Of a DNA stretch of 64,000 nucleotides, positions 1 through 8,620 are shown piece after piece. Positions within the stretch are counted from its first letter, which is position 1, and every line of letters begins with the position of its first letter. The notes under the pieces were generated by a model that was not told the DNA's origin, made no database searches, and saw nothing but the letters and a program-made list of their open reading frames with translations. The position numbers were made by a program, and so were the translations under genes. The DNA is from Shewanella algicola (GTDB lineage: Bacteria; Pseudomonadota; Gammaproteobacteria; Enterobacterales; Shewanellaceae): positions 23,009-87,008 of the forward strand of contig NZ_BMQI01000018.1 of NCBI RefSeq assembly GCF_014648035.1. The letters run 5' to 3'.

Positions 1-695
1 AAGAACAAGACGTAGCACCAAAGAAAGTCGAGCTAACAACAGACGCTCAAAAAGAAGCATACAGCGTGGGTGGTTCAATTGGTAAGTACATGTCTGGTCA
101 CATTAAAGAGCAAGAAGAGTTAGGTTTTGCTGTTGACCGTACTATGGTTATCAAAGGCTTTAGCGATGGCTTAGGCGAAGAAATGCAGTTGACCGAAGAA
201 GAAATGCAAACTGTATTACAAAACCTAGATAAAAAATTAAACGACAAGCGTTTAGAGCAAGCAGAAGTGTTAGCGGCTAAATCGGTTGAAGAAGGTAAAA
301 AATTCTTAGAAGAAAACAAAGCCAAAGAAGGTGTAACCACGACTGAGTCTGGCCTACAGTACGAAGTACTTGAAGCCGGTGAAGGTGAAAAGCCCGCTGC
401 AGAAGATACTGTTGAAGTTCACTACCGTGGCACATTAATCGACGGTACCGAGTTTGACAGCTCATATGCTCGTGGCGAAACGGCTAAGTTTCCACTAAAT
501 CGCGTTATTCCTGGTTGGACTGAAGGCGTACAGCTTATGCCTGTAGGTGCTAAGTACAAGTTTGTTATCCCTTCAGAACTTGCATATGGCGAGCGTGATA
601 CAGGGACTATTCCTGCTAATTCAACATTGGTTTTTGAAGTAGAGCTTGTGTCTGTTGAAAAAGCCGCTGCGACAGCTGAAACTGAAACAAAATAA
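1..695 (+). CDS. fkpA: FkpA-type FKBP peptidyl-prolyl cis-trans isomerase (5' end outside window)
   Basis: Catalyses proline cis-trans isomerisation, probably as a periplasmic folding chaperone. The reading frame (codons from base 3) is open to the window edge, so the start and any signal peptide lie upstream. The visible part has the helical dimerisation domain typical of FkpA/Mip (SIGKYMSGHIKEQEELG and a charged helix), then the FKBP fold with TESGLQY, VHYRGTLIDGTEFDSS, IPGWTEGVQLMPVG and IPSELAYGER, whose Tyr, Asp and Trp residues line the FKBP pocket. The tail is Ala/Glu/Thr-rich. FkpA is preferred to cytoplasmic FklB because of the long N-terminal domain and charged tail, but the signal peptide that would settle this is not visible. 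A terminator follows. Confidence 0.85.
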   Translation, partial: EQDVAPKKVELTTDAQKEAYSVGGSIGKYMSGHIKEQEELGFAVDRTMVIKGFSDGLGEEMQLTEEEMQTVLQNLDKKLNDKRLEQAEVLAAKSVEEGKKFLEENKAKEGVTTTESGLQYEVLEAGEGEKPAAEDTVEVHYRGTLIDGTEFDSSYARGETAKFPLNRVIPGWTEGVQLMPVGAKYKFVIPSELAYGERDTGTIPANSTLVFEVELVSVEKAAATAETETK

Positions 696-744
696 TTAAC
701 TAGCTTGATTTCGGTGTTAACGCCCGAGATGCAGAGTTAATGGC

Positions 745-772
745 AAAAAAGGACGCATCGCGTCCTTTTTTA
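745..772 (+). terminator. Rho-independent terminator after the FKBP gene
   Basis: Stem GGACGC (751-756) / GCGTCC (760-765) with loop ATC, flanked by an A-run on the left and a T-run on the right. The A/T extensions make it usable in both directions, so it could also serve zntB, which ends at 842 on the other strand. Confidence 0.9.
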
Positions 773-841
773 TTGCTCATTTGAGGCTGTAGATACCGTT
801 AAACAAAGCGCTTTTAACGGTAGTCAATCAATATCAACTCA

Positions 842-1807
842 TTACAACCACTTTAAGCGATAAAATAGATACATCTGCAATGCGATAAGGGCAATAAGAC
901 CACCACAGAATGCTGCAAATGCCCAGTTGGTTTCTGCACCGGGAATACCGCCAATATTGACGCCAAGTAACCCTGTTAAAAAACCAAGCGGTAAAAATAC
1001 CGCTGAGATTAATGATAAAAAATACAGCCTTTGGTTCACCTGTTCAGACTGTTGAGATTGCAGCTCTTCTTGGGTGACACTGGCGCGATCGCGAATGGCA
1101 TCTAAATCTTCAATGATGCGAATTAAGGTTTCATGAATTTCGCGTAAACGCAGTTTATCGTTATCATCAAATAGTTCGCTACTTTCATGCAACATCCGTG
1201 AAAAAGCTTCGCGTTGCGGCGCGAGGTAACGACGCAATACTACGGTTTTCCTGCGTAGCTCGGCAATCTCAGTGCGTAAGCTTTTGTTCACTTGGGTAAC
1301 TACACGCTCTTCTAACTCATCGAGTTGTTCTTCTAGCTTGCCAATAAATTCAACTTTACGTTGGGTTAAGCGCTCACAAATGGCCATGATAAATGCCGCG
1401 GTATCAATTGGCCCTTTGCCTTGGCTAATGGACTCTGCGAGATCGATGACTGACTGTAATTGGCGCTCACAGGTTGAAATGATTTTATCTTCTTCGGCGT
1501 ATATGCGCACCGCAACCATGTCTTCAGGATCTGAGTTAGGGTTGAGATTGACGCCACGCAAGGCTAATAACATCCCTTTACTTGAGTTGACGACGCGTGG
1601 ACGAGTGTCTGTGGCTAACAAAGTATCTGTTTCAACACGATCGAGCCCTGAGTTAAGGATCCATTTACGCGCTTTAGGTTCACGATAACGAAGGTGTAGC
1701 CATAATAAACCGTCTTGTGGCTGCCATTGCGTAACTTGCTCCTCGCTGAGCGACTGACCGGCATTTGGCCCATTTAGCAGTAAGCTATAAATAAAACCAG
1801 TATTCAT
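842..1807 (-). CDS. zntB: CorA-family zinc transporter ZntB
   Basis: Inner-membrane divalent cation transporter of the CorA/2-TM-GxN family; ZntB homologues move Zn2+. The 321-residue product has a long soluble N-terminal domain (about 1-260) rich in charged helices, then two C-terminal membrane segments (about 265-285 and 295-315). The connecting signature is GVNIGGIPG, the ZntB form of the GxN pore motif rather than the Mg-type GMNF, and the protein ends in a positively charged YRLKWL tail. The length fits the family (about 320-330). It is a single gene, convergent with the FKBP gene and divergent from yacL. No Zur-like site was recognised in the 186-base upstream gap. Confidence 0.88.
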   Translation of the reverse strand: MNTGFIYSLLLNGPNAGQSLSEEQVTQWQPQDGLLWLHLRYREPKARKWILNSGLDRVETDTLLATDTRPRVVNSSKGMLLALRGVNLNPNSDPEDMVAVRIYAEEDKIISTCERQLQSVIDLAESISQGKGPIDTAAFIMAICERLTQRKVEFIGKLEEQLDELEERVVTQVNKSLRTEIAELRRKTVVLRRYLAPQREAFSRMLHESSELFDDNDKLRLREIHETLIRIIEDLDAIRDRASVTQEELQSQQSEQVNQRLYFLSLISAVFLPLGFLTGLLGVNIGGIPGAETNWAFAAFCGGLIALIALQMYLFYRLKWL

Positions 1808-1993
1808 TGTTTATCATTCCAAGTGTTCGCTATCACAGCCATTAAGTGTGATCCAAGTGTATTGATTATAGCGAATGAAACCTTATATTTATCTAACATT
1901 TAATCTGATGCGCACTGATCAGACGACATTACAGGCAGCAGGTTTTGATTTCTTCGGTTAAAATAGTGATAACGCTAATTAAAGAGCAATATT

Positions 1994-2365
1994 ATGGAAT
2001 ACCAATTTCGTCGTAATCGTCTAGAAGGGACGGTATTTGCAGAGTTTAGTATGGATCATGAAGTACTCGGCCGTTGGTTTGCTGAAGAGCTTGGCGATGA
2101 TAACAGCCGTGCTAACCATATCCTGACGCAAATCATCTTAATCAAAAGCGGTAGTAAAAATCACTGGCGTCATATTGGTGCTGATTTAACCATCGATATC
2201 GACACCGAGCAGGTGCGAGTTTTCGCCAACGTTATCGATTTTGAAGAAGAGCATGAATTAGATGATGCCATGAATTTGTATGATGCAGAATCTGAGTCGT
2301 ATTGCGGTTTAGAAGATTTTGAAGCGGTATTACAAAGCTGGCTTGCCTTTATTAATCAGAAATAA
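1994..2365 (+). CDS. yacL: YacL / UPF0231 family protein
   Basis: Cytoplasmic protein of unknown function, 123 residues. Its start (MEYQFRRN), the block MDHEVLGRWFAEE, the ANVIDFEEE stretch, the acidic DAMNLYDAES region and the C-terminal FINQK match the pattern of E. coli YacL along its whole length. The protein is strongly acidic and has no membrane segment or signal peptide. The start is supported by GAGC a few bases upstream of the ATG. It stands alone, convergent with narP across a short hairpin. The family is widespread in gammaproteobacteria, but no biochemical role is known. Confidence 0.88.
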   Translation: MEYQFRRNRLEGTVFAEFSMDHEVLGRWFAEELGDDNSRANHILTQIILIKSGSKNHWRHIGADLTIDIDTEQVRVFANVIDFEEEHELDDAMNLYDAESESYCGLEDFEAVLQSWLAFINQK

Positions 2366-2370
2366 TATTA

Positions 2371-2392
2371 CCCCACACTGATTGGTGTGGGG
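2371..2392. terminator. Hairpin between convergent yacL and narP
   Basis: Perfect 8-bp stem CCCCACAC (2371-2378) / GTGTGGGG (2385-2392) with a 6-base loop, placed between the stops of two convergent genes. Neither side has a long T-tract, so intrinsic termination may be weak. Confidence 0.55.
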
Positions 2393-2424
2393 CATCAATT
2401 CACGTTAAATGCATCTTGTAAGCG

Positions 2425-3054
2425 TTATTGGTTTAAATAACGAACCGCCATTTCGGTACGCGACTTCGCATTGGCTTTACGCAGTAAGTTTTTAACGTGT
2501 ACTTTAACAGTGCCTTCACTGATGTGCAGGTCTTCTGAAATCATTCGATTACTTTTACCTTCAGCCAGCTCCTGTAATATTTGTAACTCACGAGGCGTGA
2601 GGTTTTCTATCCAAGTGTTGTCATCAGTGGCATTTTTTAACTCGTAAAGATAGGCCTCAACTTCGTTGCTGATGACGCGGTGACCTAACATGGCTTTTTT
2701 TAGCTGTTCGAGTAACAAATCTGGCTCAGTGTCTTTGAGTAAATAACCGTCAGCGCCAGCACGCAATAACCTAACGACATCTTGCTTGGCATCGGATACG
2801 GTTAAAATAACAATTCTCGCAGTGACGCCTTCTTGGCGCATCGCATTAAGCGTATCTAAGCCTGACATGCCTTTCATATTTAAATCGAGCAGGATGATGT
2901 CAGGTTCGTCATCAGCTACGGCAGTGAGGGCTTCTAGTCCTGTTCCAGTTTCACCAAAAAGTAAAAAATCACTGTCAGAGGTGATCAGCTGGCAAATACC
3001 TCGACGTAACAAGGGGTGATCATCTACAACAAGTACGGAGTACGGCTTACCCAT
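2425..3054 (-). CDS. narP: NarP-type nitrate/nitrite response regulator
   Basis: Two-component response regulator of the NarL/FixJ family, 209 residues. The receiver domain (about 5-120) shows the acidic pair DD 11-12, phospho-acceptor D57 (ILLDLN) and conserved lysine (YLLKD). The LuxR-type DNA-binding domain (about 145-205) contains LTPRELQILQELAEGKSN and ISEGTVKVHVKNLL. Its start overlaps the end of narQ by 8 bases, so the two are translationally coupled as sensor and regulator. nrfA lies divergently beyond narQ, and its upstream region carries a NarL/NarP-type 7-2-7 box. In Shewanella the NarQ-NarP pair activates nitrate and nitrite respiration genes. NarP is chosen over NarL because of its pairing with a NarQ-like sensor. 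Confidence 0.9.
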   Translation of the reverse strand: MGKPYSVLVVDDHPLLRRGICQLITSDSDFLLFGETGTGLEALTAVADDEPDIILLDLNMKGMSGLDTLNAMRQEGVTARIVILTVSDAKQDVVRLLRAGADGYLLKDTEPDLLLEQLKKAMLGHRVISNEVEAYLYELKNATDDNTWIENLTPRELQILQELAEGKSNRMISEDLHISEGTVKVHVKNLLRKANAKSRTEMAVRYLNQ

Positions 3055-4762
3055 TTAAAGGCTCCTGTTGAGGTGGAAAACTAAGTGTAACGGTGGTGCC
3101 GCCATGCAGATTACTCTCAAACGTCACAACGCCATGTAATTTATTGGCTCGTTCATGCATGATGCCGATGCCAAAATGTTGATCGCGCTCTTGTAAGTGT
3201 GACACACCAATACCGTCATCACATATTGCTATTGTTATCATAGCACTATTTGTTAATTGGCAATCTACCACTATATGGGCAGGCTTAGCGTGTTTGATTG
3301 CGTTTAGTGTTGCTTCGCGGATCAATTGTAAAATATGAATATGCTGTTTAGCTTCTAACAAGTGTGCTGACAACTTGTAATTGAGTTTAATATCAACATC
3401 ACTTTGCTGACGAAGTTGATCAAGCATGACTTCAATCGCTTGATTTAAATTGGGTTCTTTAATGGTTAATCTGAATGTGGACAATAATTCGCGTAATTGC
3501 ACGTAGGCAGTACTTACCCCTTCATTAATCTCGAGTAATTGTCCTTCCACCTCAGGGCTACGACAACTTTCGTGTAAACTTTTTTTGAGTAAACTGACCT
3601 GGATTTTTAAAAATGATAATAATTGACCTATCGAATCATGTAATTCTCGGGCGATGACTGCGCGTTCTTCCATTAATGCCATTTGTTGACGCTGCTCTGT
3701 GGCATTATGAATCGTAATTGAACGAGTAAGCATCATGGCAAAGTTTTCAAATAATTGCTGATTCAGGTGCTTAGCGGAAATCACATCCAAATAACCTAAT
3801 TGAGTTTCTTCAATGTTTAATGGGAACTGGACAGAGCTGATATTGTTTTCTTCAGGCCAACCGCCTTCGGCTTTGATGACATCGCATGAGTCATCTTCAT
3901 GCTTGATAACAAGCCTGATAAAGTCTAAGCCCTCATAGTATTTCAATTGATTTATAGCAGACTGCAGCGCTTTGTAATCCAGTTTGTCTGCATGCAGCAT
4001 CACAAGGTTATCGTATAAAAACTTAAGCTCATTATTTGCGCGCGTTAATGCAAGGGTTTTATCGTTAACTTGGCCTTCTAAATCTTCATATAAATCGGCC
4101 AATTCTGAGGCAGTTTTTTGTAATGCGTTGCCCAGAGAGGTGAGCTCAATATATTCCGTTTTAGGCATCTTAACTTTAAAGTTACCTTTAGAAATAGTTG
4201 ATGCGCTGTCCATTAATAATTGCAGCGGTCTTACAACGCGTTTTCGGGTAAACACAACGGCCATAATGGCAACTGCTAATAAAATCACTAAACCTATAAT
4301 TTGTCCTATAACCAACAGCTTAAGTTTATATGCTGCGAAAAGCTCCATTTTCAATACTAGGGTGTCAATGGTATCAACAAAGTCTTTTAATGACGCCGAA
4401 TACAGGCGAGCATCACCCGCTTCGACATAGGCTCTCATCACTTGCCACTTATCGATTACCTGCAGGTATTGGTCTGTCAATTCTTGAGGGCTGTACCAGG
4501 CCAACGTTCGCTTTAACGGTTCAGAATTAAGGGTATTTTCAAATTCGGTGATTTTTTCTTGAGCATTAATACTGCCTGCATTGGTAAATAACAGTAAGCG
4601 ATAACTTTGCATACGCATTGAGCCTGAAGCATTAATGCCTTTAGCATCATCGAGGCTAAAAGTTAAATTGACGATAGAAAAAACGGCTAAGCTTGATGAT
4701 AACAAAATGAGAAACAACATTAAGCCTAAAATCGTTGAGGTAAGACTGCCTCGAGTAAACAT
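3047..4762 (-). CDS. narQ: NarQ-type nitrate/nitrite sensor histidine kinase
   Basis: Inner-membrane sensor kinase for nitrate/nitrite, 571 residues. Order: TM1 (about 10-32), periplasmic ligand domain starting with the P-box (INASGSMRMQSYRLL, 43-57), TM2 (about 148-171), HAMP linker, a coiled/GAF-like region (about 250-350), HisKA_3 dimerisation domain with phospho-acceptor H375 (ARELHDSIGQLLS), and a HATPase domain with an N-box (REATLNAIKHA) and G-boxes (DDGIGV, GIGIMHERA). The P-box arginine is the nitrate-binding residue of this family. The gene overlaps narP and is divergent from nrfA. A short poly-hydrophobic TM1 without a cleavage site fits the NarX/NarQ topology. Confidence 0.92.
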   Translation of the reverse strand: MFTRGSLTSTILGLMLFLILLSSSLAVFSIVNLTFSLDDAKGINASGSMRMQSYRLLLFTNAGSINAQEKITEFENTLNSEPLKRTLAWYSPQELTDQYLQVIDKWQVMRAYVEAGDARLYSASLKDFVDTIDTLVLKMELFAAYKLKLLVIGQIIGLVILLAVAIMAVVFTRKRVVRPLQLLMDSASTISKGNFKVKMPKTEYIELTSLGNALQKTASELADLYEDLEGQVNDKTLALTRANNELKFLYDNLVMLHADKLDYKALQSAINQLKYYEGLDFIRLVIKHEDDSCDVIKAEGGWPEENNISSVQFPLNIEETQLGYLDVISAKHLNQQLFENFAMMLTRSITIHNATEQRQQMALMEERAVIARELHDSIGQLLSFLKIQVSLLKKSLHESCRSPEVEGQLLEINEGVSTAYVQLRELLSTFRLTIKEPNLNQAIEVMLDQLRQQSDVDIKLNYKLSAHLLEAKQHIHILQLIREATLNAIKHAKPAHIVVDCQLTNSAMITIAICDDGIGVSHLQERDQHFGIGIMHERANKLHGVVTFESNLHGGTTVTLSFPPQQEPLNG

Positions 4763-4887
4763 AAAACCCTACTTTGAATGACATTTAATAAAAGAATTTG
4801 GATAAGACAAAAGTATGGTTTCACTTCTTATCCAATAGTGTGTTCTACATTAGGTGTATCTGCATTACATTAACGAGTTAACGGAAC

Positions 4888-4903
4888 TGTGAGATACATC
4901 CTG
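4888..4903. promoter_or_regulatory. Weak CRP-like site upstream of nrfA
   Basis: TGTGA followed by 6 bases and TCCTG: one perfect CRP half-site and one poor half. Shewanella is known to use CRP for anaerobic respiratory genes, so it is listed, but the match is marginal. A nearby TTGAT-N4-CGCAA (about 4912-4925) is an equally imperfect FNR/EtrA-like site. Confidence 0.25.
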
Positions 4904-4938
4904 TTTACATGTTGATCTGGCGCAAACTTTTCTCGCTA

Positions 4939-4954
4939 TACCCCATTGGAGGTA
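4939..4954. promoter_or_regulatory. NarP/NarL 7-2-7 operator upstream of nrfA
   Basis: TACCCCA-TT-GGAGGTA: two inverted heptamers with a 2-base gap, each matching the TACYYMT consensus at 6 of 7 positions. NarP recognises only this 7-2-7 arrangement. It lies about 90 bases before the nrfA start and next to narQP, so it is the likely activation site. Confidence 0.65.
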
Positions 4955-5043
4955 TGTCTAAATGTTAGGTTAATGGCTACTTTTGATATTGGAGATGTCG
5001 TGGTTAATAAATTAAATATAATGTAACACGGAGATAAAGGGTG

Positions 5044-6438
5044 ATGAAGATGAACGCAAAATCAATTGCACTCAGTGCTGTTATCGCTGCAAGCTTTATG
5101 GCTGCAGGCGCAATGGCGAGTGATAAAACTGAACCTCGTAATGAGGTTTATAAAGATAAGTTTTCAAAGCAGTATGACAGCTGGCATGCTACTGATGAAA
5201 GTAAAGACATTGTTGATATGTTGGAAAAAGTACCAAGTCTAGTTGTATTGTGGGCTGGTTACGGCTTTGCTAAAGATTATAATGCACCACGTGGTCATAT
5301 GTATGCGATTACAGATGTAACTAATACATTACGTACCGGAGCACCAAAAAACGCTGAAGACGGCCCTATGCCAATGGCATGTTGGAGCTGTAAAAGCCCT
5401 GATGTACCTCGCATGATTGAAGAGCAAGGTGAAGATGGTTATTTCAGTGGTAAATGGTCTAAAGGCGGTCCAGAAATCGTTAATGTTCTTGGCTGTGGCG
5501 ATTGTCATGTGAAAGGTTCATCAAAGTTACGTGTTTCACGTCCGTATGTTGAACGCGCAATGAACACGTTAGATACTCCGTTTGATAAAGCTTCTCGTAA
5601 AGATAAACAATCAATGGTATGTGCTCAGTGTCACGTTGAATACTACTTCGAGAAAACAGCTGACCGTAAAGGTTTTGTGAAGTTCCCTTGGGATATGGGT
5701 ACCACTGTTGAACAAATGGAAGTGTACTATGACAGCATGGAGTTCTCTGATTGGACTCACGCAGTGTCTAAAACACCTATGTTAAAAGCACAACATCCTG
5801 GTTATGAAACTTGGAAAATGGGTACTCACGGTCAAAACAATGTAAGTTGTGTTGATTGTCATATGCCTAAAGTGACAAATGACAAAGGTCGTAAATTTAC
5901 AGATCATAAAGTGGGTAACCCACTTGATCGCTTTGAAGAAACCTGTGCAACTTGTCACACTCAAAGCAAAGAATTTATGGTTAAGCAAGTTGAAGAAAGC
6001 AAACACAAAGCAGCAGATTTAAAAGCACGTGCTGAAGCGCAATTAGTTAAAGCTCACTTCGAAGCAAAAGCTGCTTGGGATGCGGGTGCAACTGAAGCTG
6101 AAATGAAGCCTATCCTTATGGATATTCGTCATTCACAATGGCGTTGGGATTTTGCGACTGCTTCACATGGCGCATCAACTCATGCTCCAGCTGAAGTTCT
6201 ACGTATTTTAGGTACTGCAGTGGATAAAGCTGCTGATGCTCGCATTAAATTAGCTCAGTTATTAGCTGTTAAAGGTGTTAAGCAACCAATTGCTTACCCA
6301 GACATTTCAACTAAAGCTAAAGCGCAAGCGGCATTAGGCATGGATATGAAAAAAATGAATGCTGAAAAAGCTGAATTCAAGAAAACACTGGTTCCTCAGT
6401 GGAAAGAAGAAGCTAAAAAGCGTGAAGCGACTTACTAA
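5044..6438 (+). CDS. nrfA: Periplasmic pentaheme cytochrome c nitrite reductase (ammonia-forming)
   Basis: Reduces nitrite to ammonium with six electrons in the periplasm. Five heme sites are visible (counting from the GTG at 5041): the active-site CWSCK at 114-118 with the lysine ligand typical of NrfA, then CGDCH 152-156, CAQCH 194-198, CVDCH 270-274 and CATCH 302-306. A signal peptide ends at AGAMA. The length (464) is normal. The start is placed at ATG 5044, 10 bases after GGAG (5030-5033); GTG 5041 is possible. There is no nrfB, nrfC or nrfD, as in other Shewanella, where the quinol dehydrogenase CymA supplies electrons. A perfect TATAAT at 5017-5022 is too close to the ribosome site to be a comfortable -10. 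Confidence 0.97.
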   Translation: MKMNAKSIALSAVIAASFMAAGAMASDKTEPRNEVYKDKFSKQYDSWHATDESKDIVDMLEKVPSLVVLWAGYGFAKDYNAPRGHMYAITDVTNTLRTGAPKNAEDGPMPMACWSCKSPDVPRMIEEQGEDGYFSGKWSKGGPEIVNVLGCGDCHVKGSSKLRVSRPYVERAMNTLDTPFDKASRKDKQSMVCAQCHVEYYFEKTADRKGFVKFPWDMGTTVEQMEVYYDSMEFSDWTHAVSKTPMLKAQHPGYETWKMGTHGQNNVSCVDCHMPKVTNDKGRKFTDHKVGNPLDRFEETCATCHTQSKEFMVKQVEESKHKAADLKARAEAQLVKAHFEAKAAWDAGATEAEMKPILMDIRHSQWRWDFATASHGASTHAPAEVLRILGTAVDKAADARIKLAQLLAVKGVKQPIAYPDISTKAKAQAALGMDMKKMNAEKAEFKKTLVPQWKEEAKKREATY

Positions 6439-6457
6439 GTAACTTGCTACATTAAAC

Positions 6458-6481
6458 AGCTTATGCATTAACCATAAGCTG
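6458..6481 (+). repeat. Inverted repeat after nrfA
   Basis: Perfect 9-bp stem CAGCTTATG (6458-6466) / CATAAGCTG (6473-6481), loop of 6 bases, 20 bases after the nrfA stop and just before the terminator. It has no T-tract, so it is more likely a 3'-end stabiliser than a terminator. Confidence 0.6.
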
Positions 6482-6492
6482 TTATCTCCAGT

Positions 6493-6522
6493 AAACCGTC
6501 CTTTTTTAAGGGCGGTTTTTTT
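6493..6522 (+). terminator. Rho-independent terminator of nrfA
   Basis: Stem AAACCGTCC (6493-6501) / GGGCGGTTT (6510-6518) with one G-T pair, loop TTTTTTAA, followed by a T-run. Confidence 0.85.
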
Positions 6523-6600
6523 ATTCTATTTTGCGCAAGCCTTCTTCTGCGAACCCTTCTTAAAGTATCTATAACTGCTATTTCCCTTTGTTGAGCCTGC

Positions 6601-6647
6601 GCACCAAAAAGGGGCGCTGCGATTTTTTGGCTGCACTTTGTTGGTGC
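6601..6647. promoter_or_regulatory. Tandem NtrC binding sites (enhancer) of glnK-amtB
   Basis: Site 1 at 6601-6615 is GCAC-N7-GGGC (one mismatch). Site 2 at 6633-6647 is GCAC-N7-GTGC with both arms perfect. NtrC binds GCAC-N7-GTGC. The two centres (6608 and 6640) are 32 bp apart, the same spacing as the two strong NtrC sites at E. coli glnA, which lets two dimers bind on one helix face. They lie about 100-130 bp before the sigma-54-like promoter. Confidence 0.7.
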
Positions 6648-6711
6648 TTTTGTAAGCAGTGGACAGTGCAGTAATTATTTAAAAGTCATATTAAACAACA
6701 AGTTAAAAATC

Positions 6712-6728
6712 TGGCCTGATGATTGAAT
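6712..6728 (+). promoter_or_regulatory. Imperfect sigma-54 promoter of glnK-amtB
   Basis: TGGCCTGATGATTGAA resembles the -24/-12 consensus TGGCAC-N5-TTGCW. The -24 GG (6713-6714) is intact but the -12 GC is GA. It is the best candidate between the NtrC enhancer and glnK; the -12 mismatch keeps confidence modest. Confidence 0.4.
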
Positions 6729-6784
6729 TAGTTAGTTCAACAAATCAATAACAATTACATTTTTTCACACTTTTGGAGGTCGAG

Positions 6785-7123
6785 ATGAAACTCGTCAGCG
6801 CTATCATCAAGCCATTTAAATTGGATGATGTCCGTGAAGCCATAGCAGGCATGGGCATTGAAGGTATGACTGTTACTGAAGTTAAAGGCTTTGGTCGTCA
6901 AAAAGGACACACAGAGCTTTATCGTGGTGCAGAGTACCAGGTCGACTTTTTACCGAAAGTAAAACTTGAAATTGCTACCAAAGCAGAAAACTTGGAAATG
7001 CTTCTTGAAGCGATTACCAAAGCCGCGCACACCGGCAAAATTGGTGATGGCAAAATCTTTGTCACAGATTTAGAACAAGCAGTCCGCATCCGTACGGGTG
7101 AGCTTGATAACGAAGCATTATAA
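6785..7123 (+). CDS. glnK: Nitrogen regulatory protein PII (GlnK)
   Basis: Trimeric PII signal protein that senses ATP/ADP and 2-oxoglutarate, is uridylylated by GlnD, and blocks AmtB when nitrogen is plentiful. The 112-residue product starts MKLVSAIIKPFKLDDVR and has the T-loop with uridylylation site Y51 (ELYRGAEYQVDF), the B-loop TGKIGDGKIF and the C-loop VRIRTGE. The ATG at 6785 follows GGAGGT (6775-6780); an upstream in-frame TTG at 6773 is rejected because it would sit inside that ribosome site. amtB begins 10 bases after the stop, the classical glnK-amtB pair. The NtrC enhancer upstream predicts induction under nitrogen limitation. GlnK is chosen over GlnB because of the amtB linkage. 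Confidence 0.93.
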   Translation: MKLVSAIIKPFKLDDVREAIAGMGIEGMTVTEVKGFGRQKGHTELYRGAEYQVDFLPKVKLEIATKAENLEMLLEAITKAAHTGKIGDGKIFVTDLEQAVRIRTGELDNEAL

Positions 7124-7133
7124 GGGGGCGATT

Positions 7134-8384
7134 ATGGAAGAGTTAACAAAATTAGGGCTTACAGTAACTGAATTACGCTTTGCATTAGATACATTTTACT
7201 TTCTAATTTCAGGCGCATTAGTGATGTGGATGGCTGCAGGTTTTGCAATGTTAGAAGCAGGACTTGTGCGTTCAAAAAATACGACAGAAATTTTAACTAA
7301 AAACGTGTGTTTATATTCAATCGCTTGTGCGATGTTTTTATTAGTCGGCTACAACATTATGTATGTAGACAATGCTGAAGGCGGCTTCATTCCTTCGTTT
7401 GGTTCGTTAATTGGCTCACAAGCTGATGGTGCAGATCATGCATTAGAATCTGACTTCTTCTTCCAGGTTGTGTTTGTTGCAACGGCGATGTCAATTGTTT
7501 CGGGTGCGGTAGCTGAGCGAATGAAACTTTGGGCATTCTTAGCATTCTCAGTTGTAATGACTGCGGTAATTTATCCCGTTGAAGGTTACTGGACTTGGGG
7601 TGGTGGATTCTTATCAGAAGCAGGTTTCTTTGACTTTGCTGGTAGCGGTATTGTACACATGGCGGGTGCAGCAGCAGCAATCTCAGGTGTACTACTGTTA
7701 GGTGCTCGTAAAGGTAAATATGGCGCTAACGGTCAAGTACAACCAATTCCAGGTTCAAACTTACCAATGGCAACGCTAGGTATGTTCATTTTATGGATGG
7801 GTTGGTTCGGCTTTAACGGTGGTTCTCAGTTATTAGTGTCAGATGCTGAAAATGCAACAGCAGTGGCTAAAATCTTTGTAAACACTAACTCTGCAGCGGC
7901 CTTTGGTGCTATCTCTGCACTCATCGTATGTAAGGTTGTATGGGGTAAAGCTGACTTAACCATGATTTTAAACGGTGCATTAGCAGGTCTTGTTGCGATT
8001 ACTGCAGACCCATTATCACCTTCATTCTTAATGGCTGCTGTGATTGGCTTAGTTGCTGGTGGCGTGGTTATCTTCTCAATTATTGCCTTTGACCGTGTTA
8101 AAATTGATGACCCAGTGGGTGCGATTTCAGTGCATGGTGTCGCGGGGTTCCTTGGGTTAATGTTAGTGCCTTTATCAAATGCAGACGCTAGCTTTGGTAG
8201 CCAGTTATATGGTGCTGCGGTTATCTTTATTTGGGTATTTGCTGCATCATTACTTGTATGGTTTGTATTGAAAATGACCATGGGTATTCGTGTAACAGAA
8301 GAAGAAGAATACAACGGTATGGATGTGTCTGATTGTGGTGTTGATGCCTATCCTGAATTTGTGAGTGTTAAATCTGCTGGATAA
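7134..8384 (+). CDS. amtB: Ammonium transporter AmtB
   Basis: Inner-membrane ammonium/ammonia channel, 416 residues, trimeric in the family. The pore histidines are H175 (GIVHMAGAAAAISG) and H334 (ISVHGVAGFLG), and the ammonium transporter signature region is present (FDFAGSGIVHMAG). About 11 hydrophobic segments can be counted. The start at ATG 7134 follows GGGGG (7123-7128); an upstream in-frame ATG at 7098 lies within glnK and is rejected. The N-terminus (MEELTKLGLTVTELRFAL) lacks the cleaved signal sequence seen in E. coli AmtB, so this is a shorter-N-terminus subtype. It forms an operon with glnK, whose T-loop is expected to plug the channel. A strong terminator follows. Confidence 0.95.
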   Translation: MEELTKLGLTVTELRFALDTFYFLISGALVMWMAAGFAMLEAGLVRSKNTTEILTKNVCLYSIACAMFLLVGYNIMYVDNAEGGFIPSFGSLIGSQADGADHALESDFFFQVVFVATAMSIVSGAVAERMKLWAFLAFSVVMTAVIYPVEGYWTWGGGFLSEAGFFDFAGSGIVHMAGAAAAISGVLLLGARKGKYGANGQVQPIPGSNLPMATLGMFILWMGWFGFNGGSQLLVSDAENATAVAKIFVNTNSAAAFGAISALIVCKVVWGKADLTMILNGALAGLVAITADPLSPSFLMAAVIGLVAGGVVIFSIIAFDRVKIDDPVGAISVHGVAGFLGLMLVPLSNADASFGSQLYGAAVIFIWVFAASLLVWFVLKMTMGIRVTEEEEYNGMDVSDCGVDAYPEFVSVKSAG

Positions 8385-8408
8385 TCTTACCCTTGCGATA
8401 CGCTTAAA

Positions 8409-8436
8409 AACAGAACCTTTGGGTTCTGTTTTTTTT
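8409..8436 (+). terminator. Rho-independent terminator of glnK-amtB
   Basis: Stem AACAGAACC / GGTTCTGTT with a short loop, followed by a run of T bases. Confidence 0.92.
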
Positions 8437-8620
8437 GCTGTTTTGAAACTGTACTCTGTTTAAGTTAACTCTCATCGTTTGTGTTAAGTACTGGGGGTAT
8501 AAATCCGCAGTAGTCATCTCAAGCAAAGCCTATGCAGTTTGAATACTATGTTGGCAAAACGCGCATTTCAGTGTGGATGGGTATAATGTGACATGGGGTT
8601 ATTCGGCGTTTGGAGGGAGT

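Noticed and set aside
4912..4925. FNR/EtrA site before nrfA
   Set aside because: TTGAT-N4-CGCAA has only one good half, so it is not listed as a site of its own.
5017..5022. Perfect TATAAT before nrfA
   Set aside because: Its start site would fall at about 5029, right on the ribosome site; it is probably chance in an AT-rich stretch.
7098..7133. Upstream start for amtB inside glnK
   Set aside because: It would overlap glnK and lacks a ribosome site; the ATG at 7134 follows a G-rich site.
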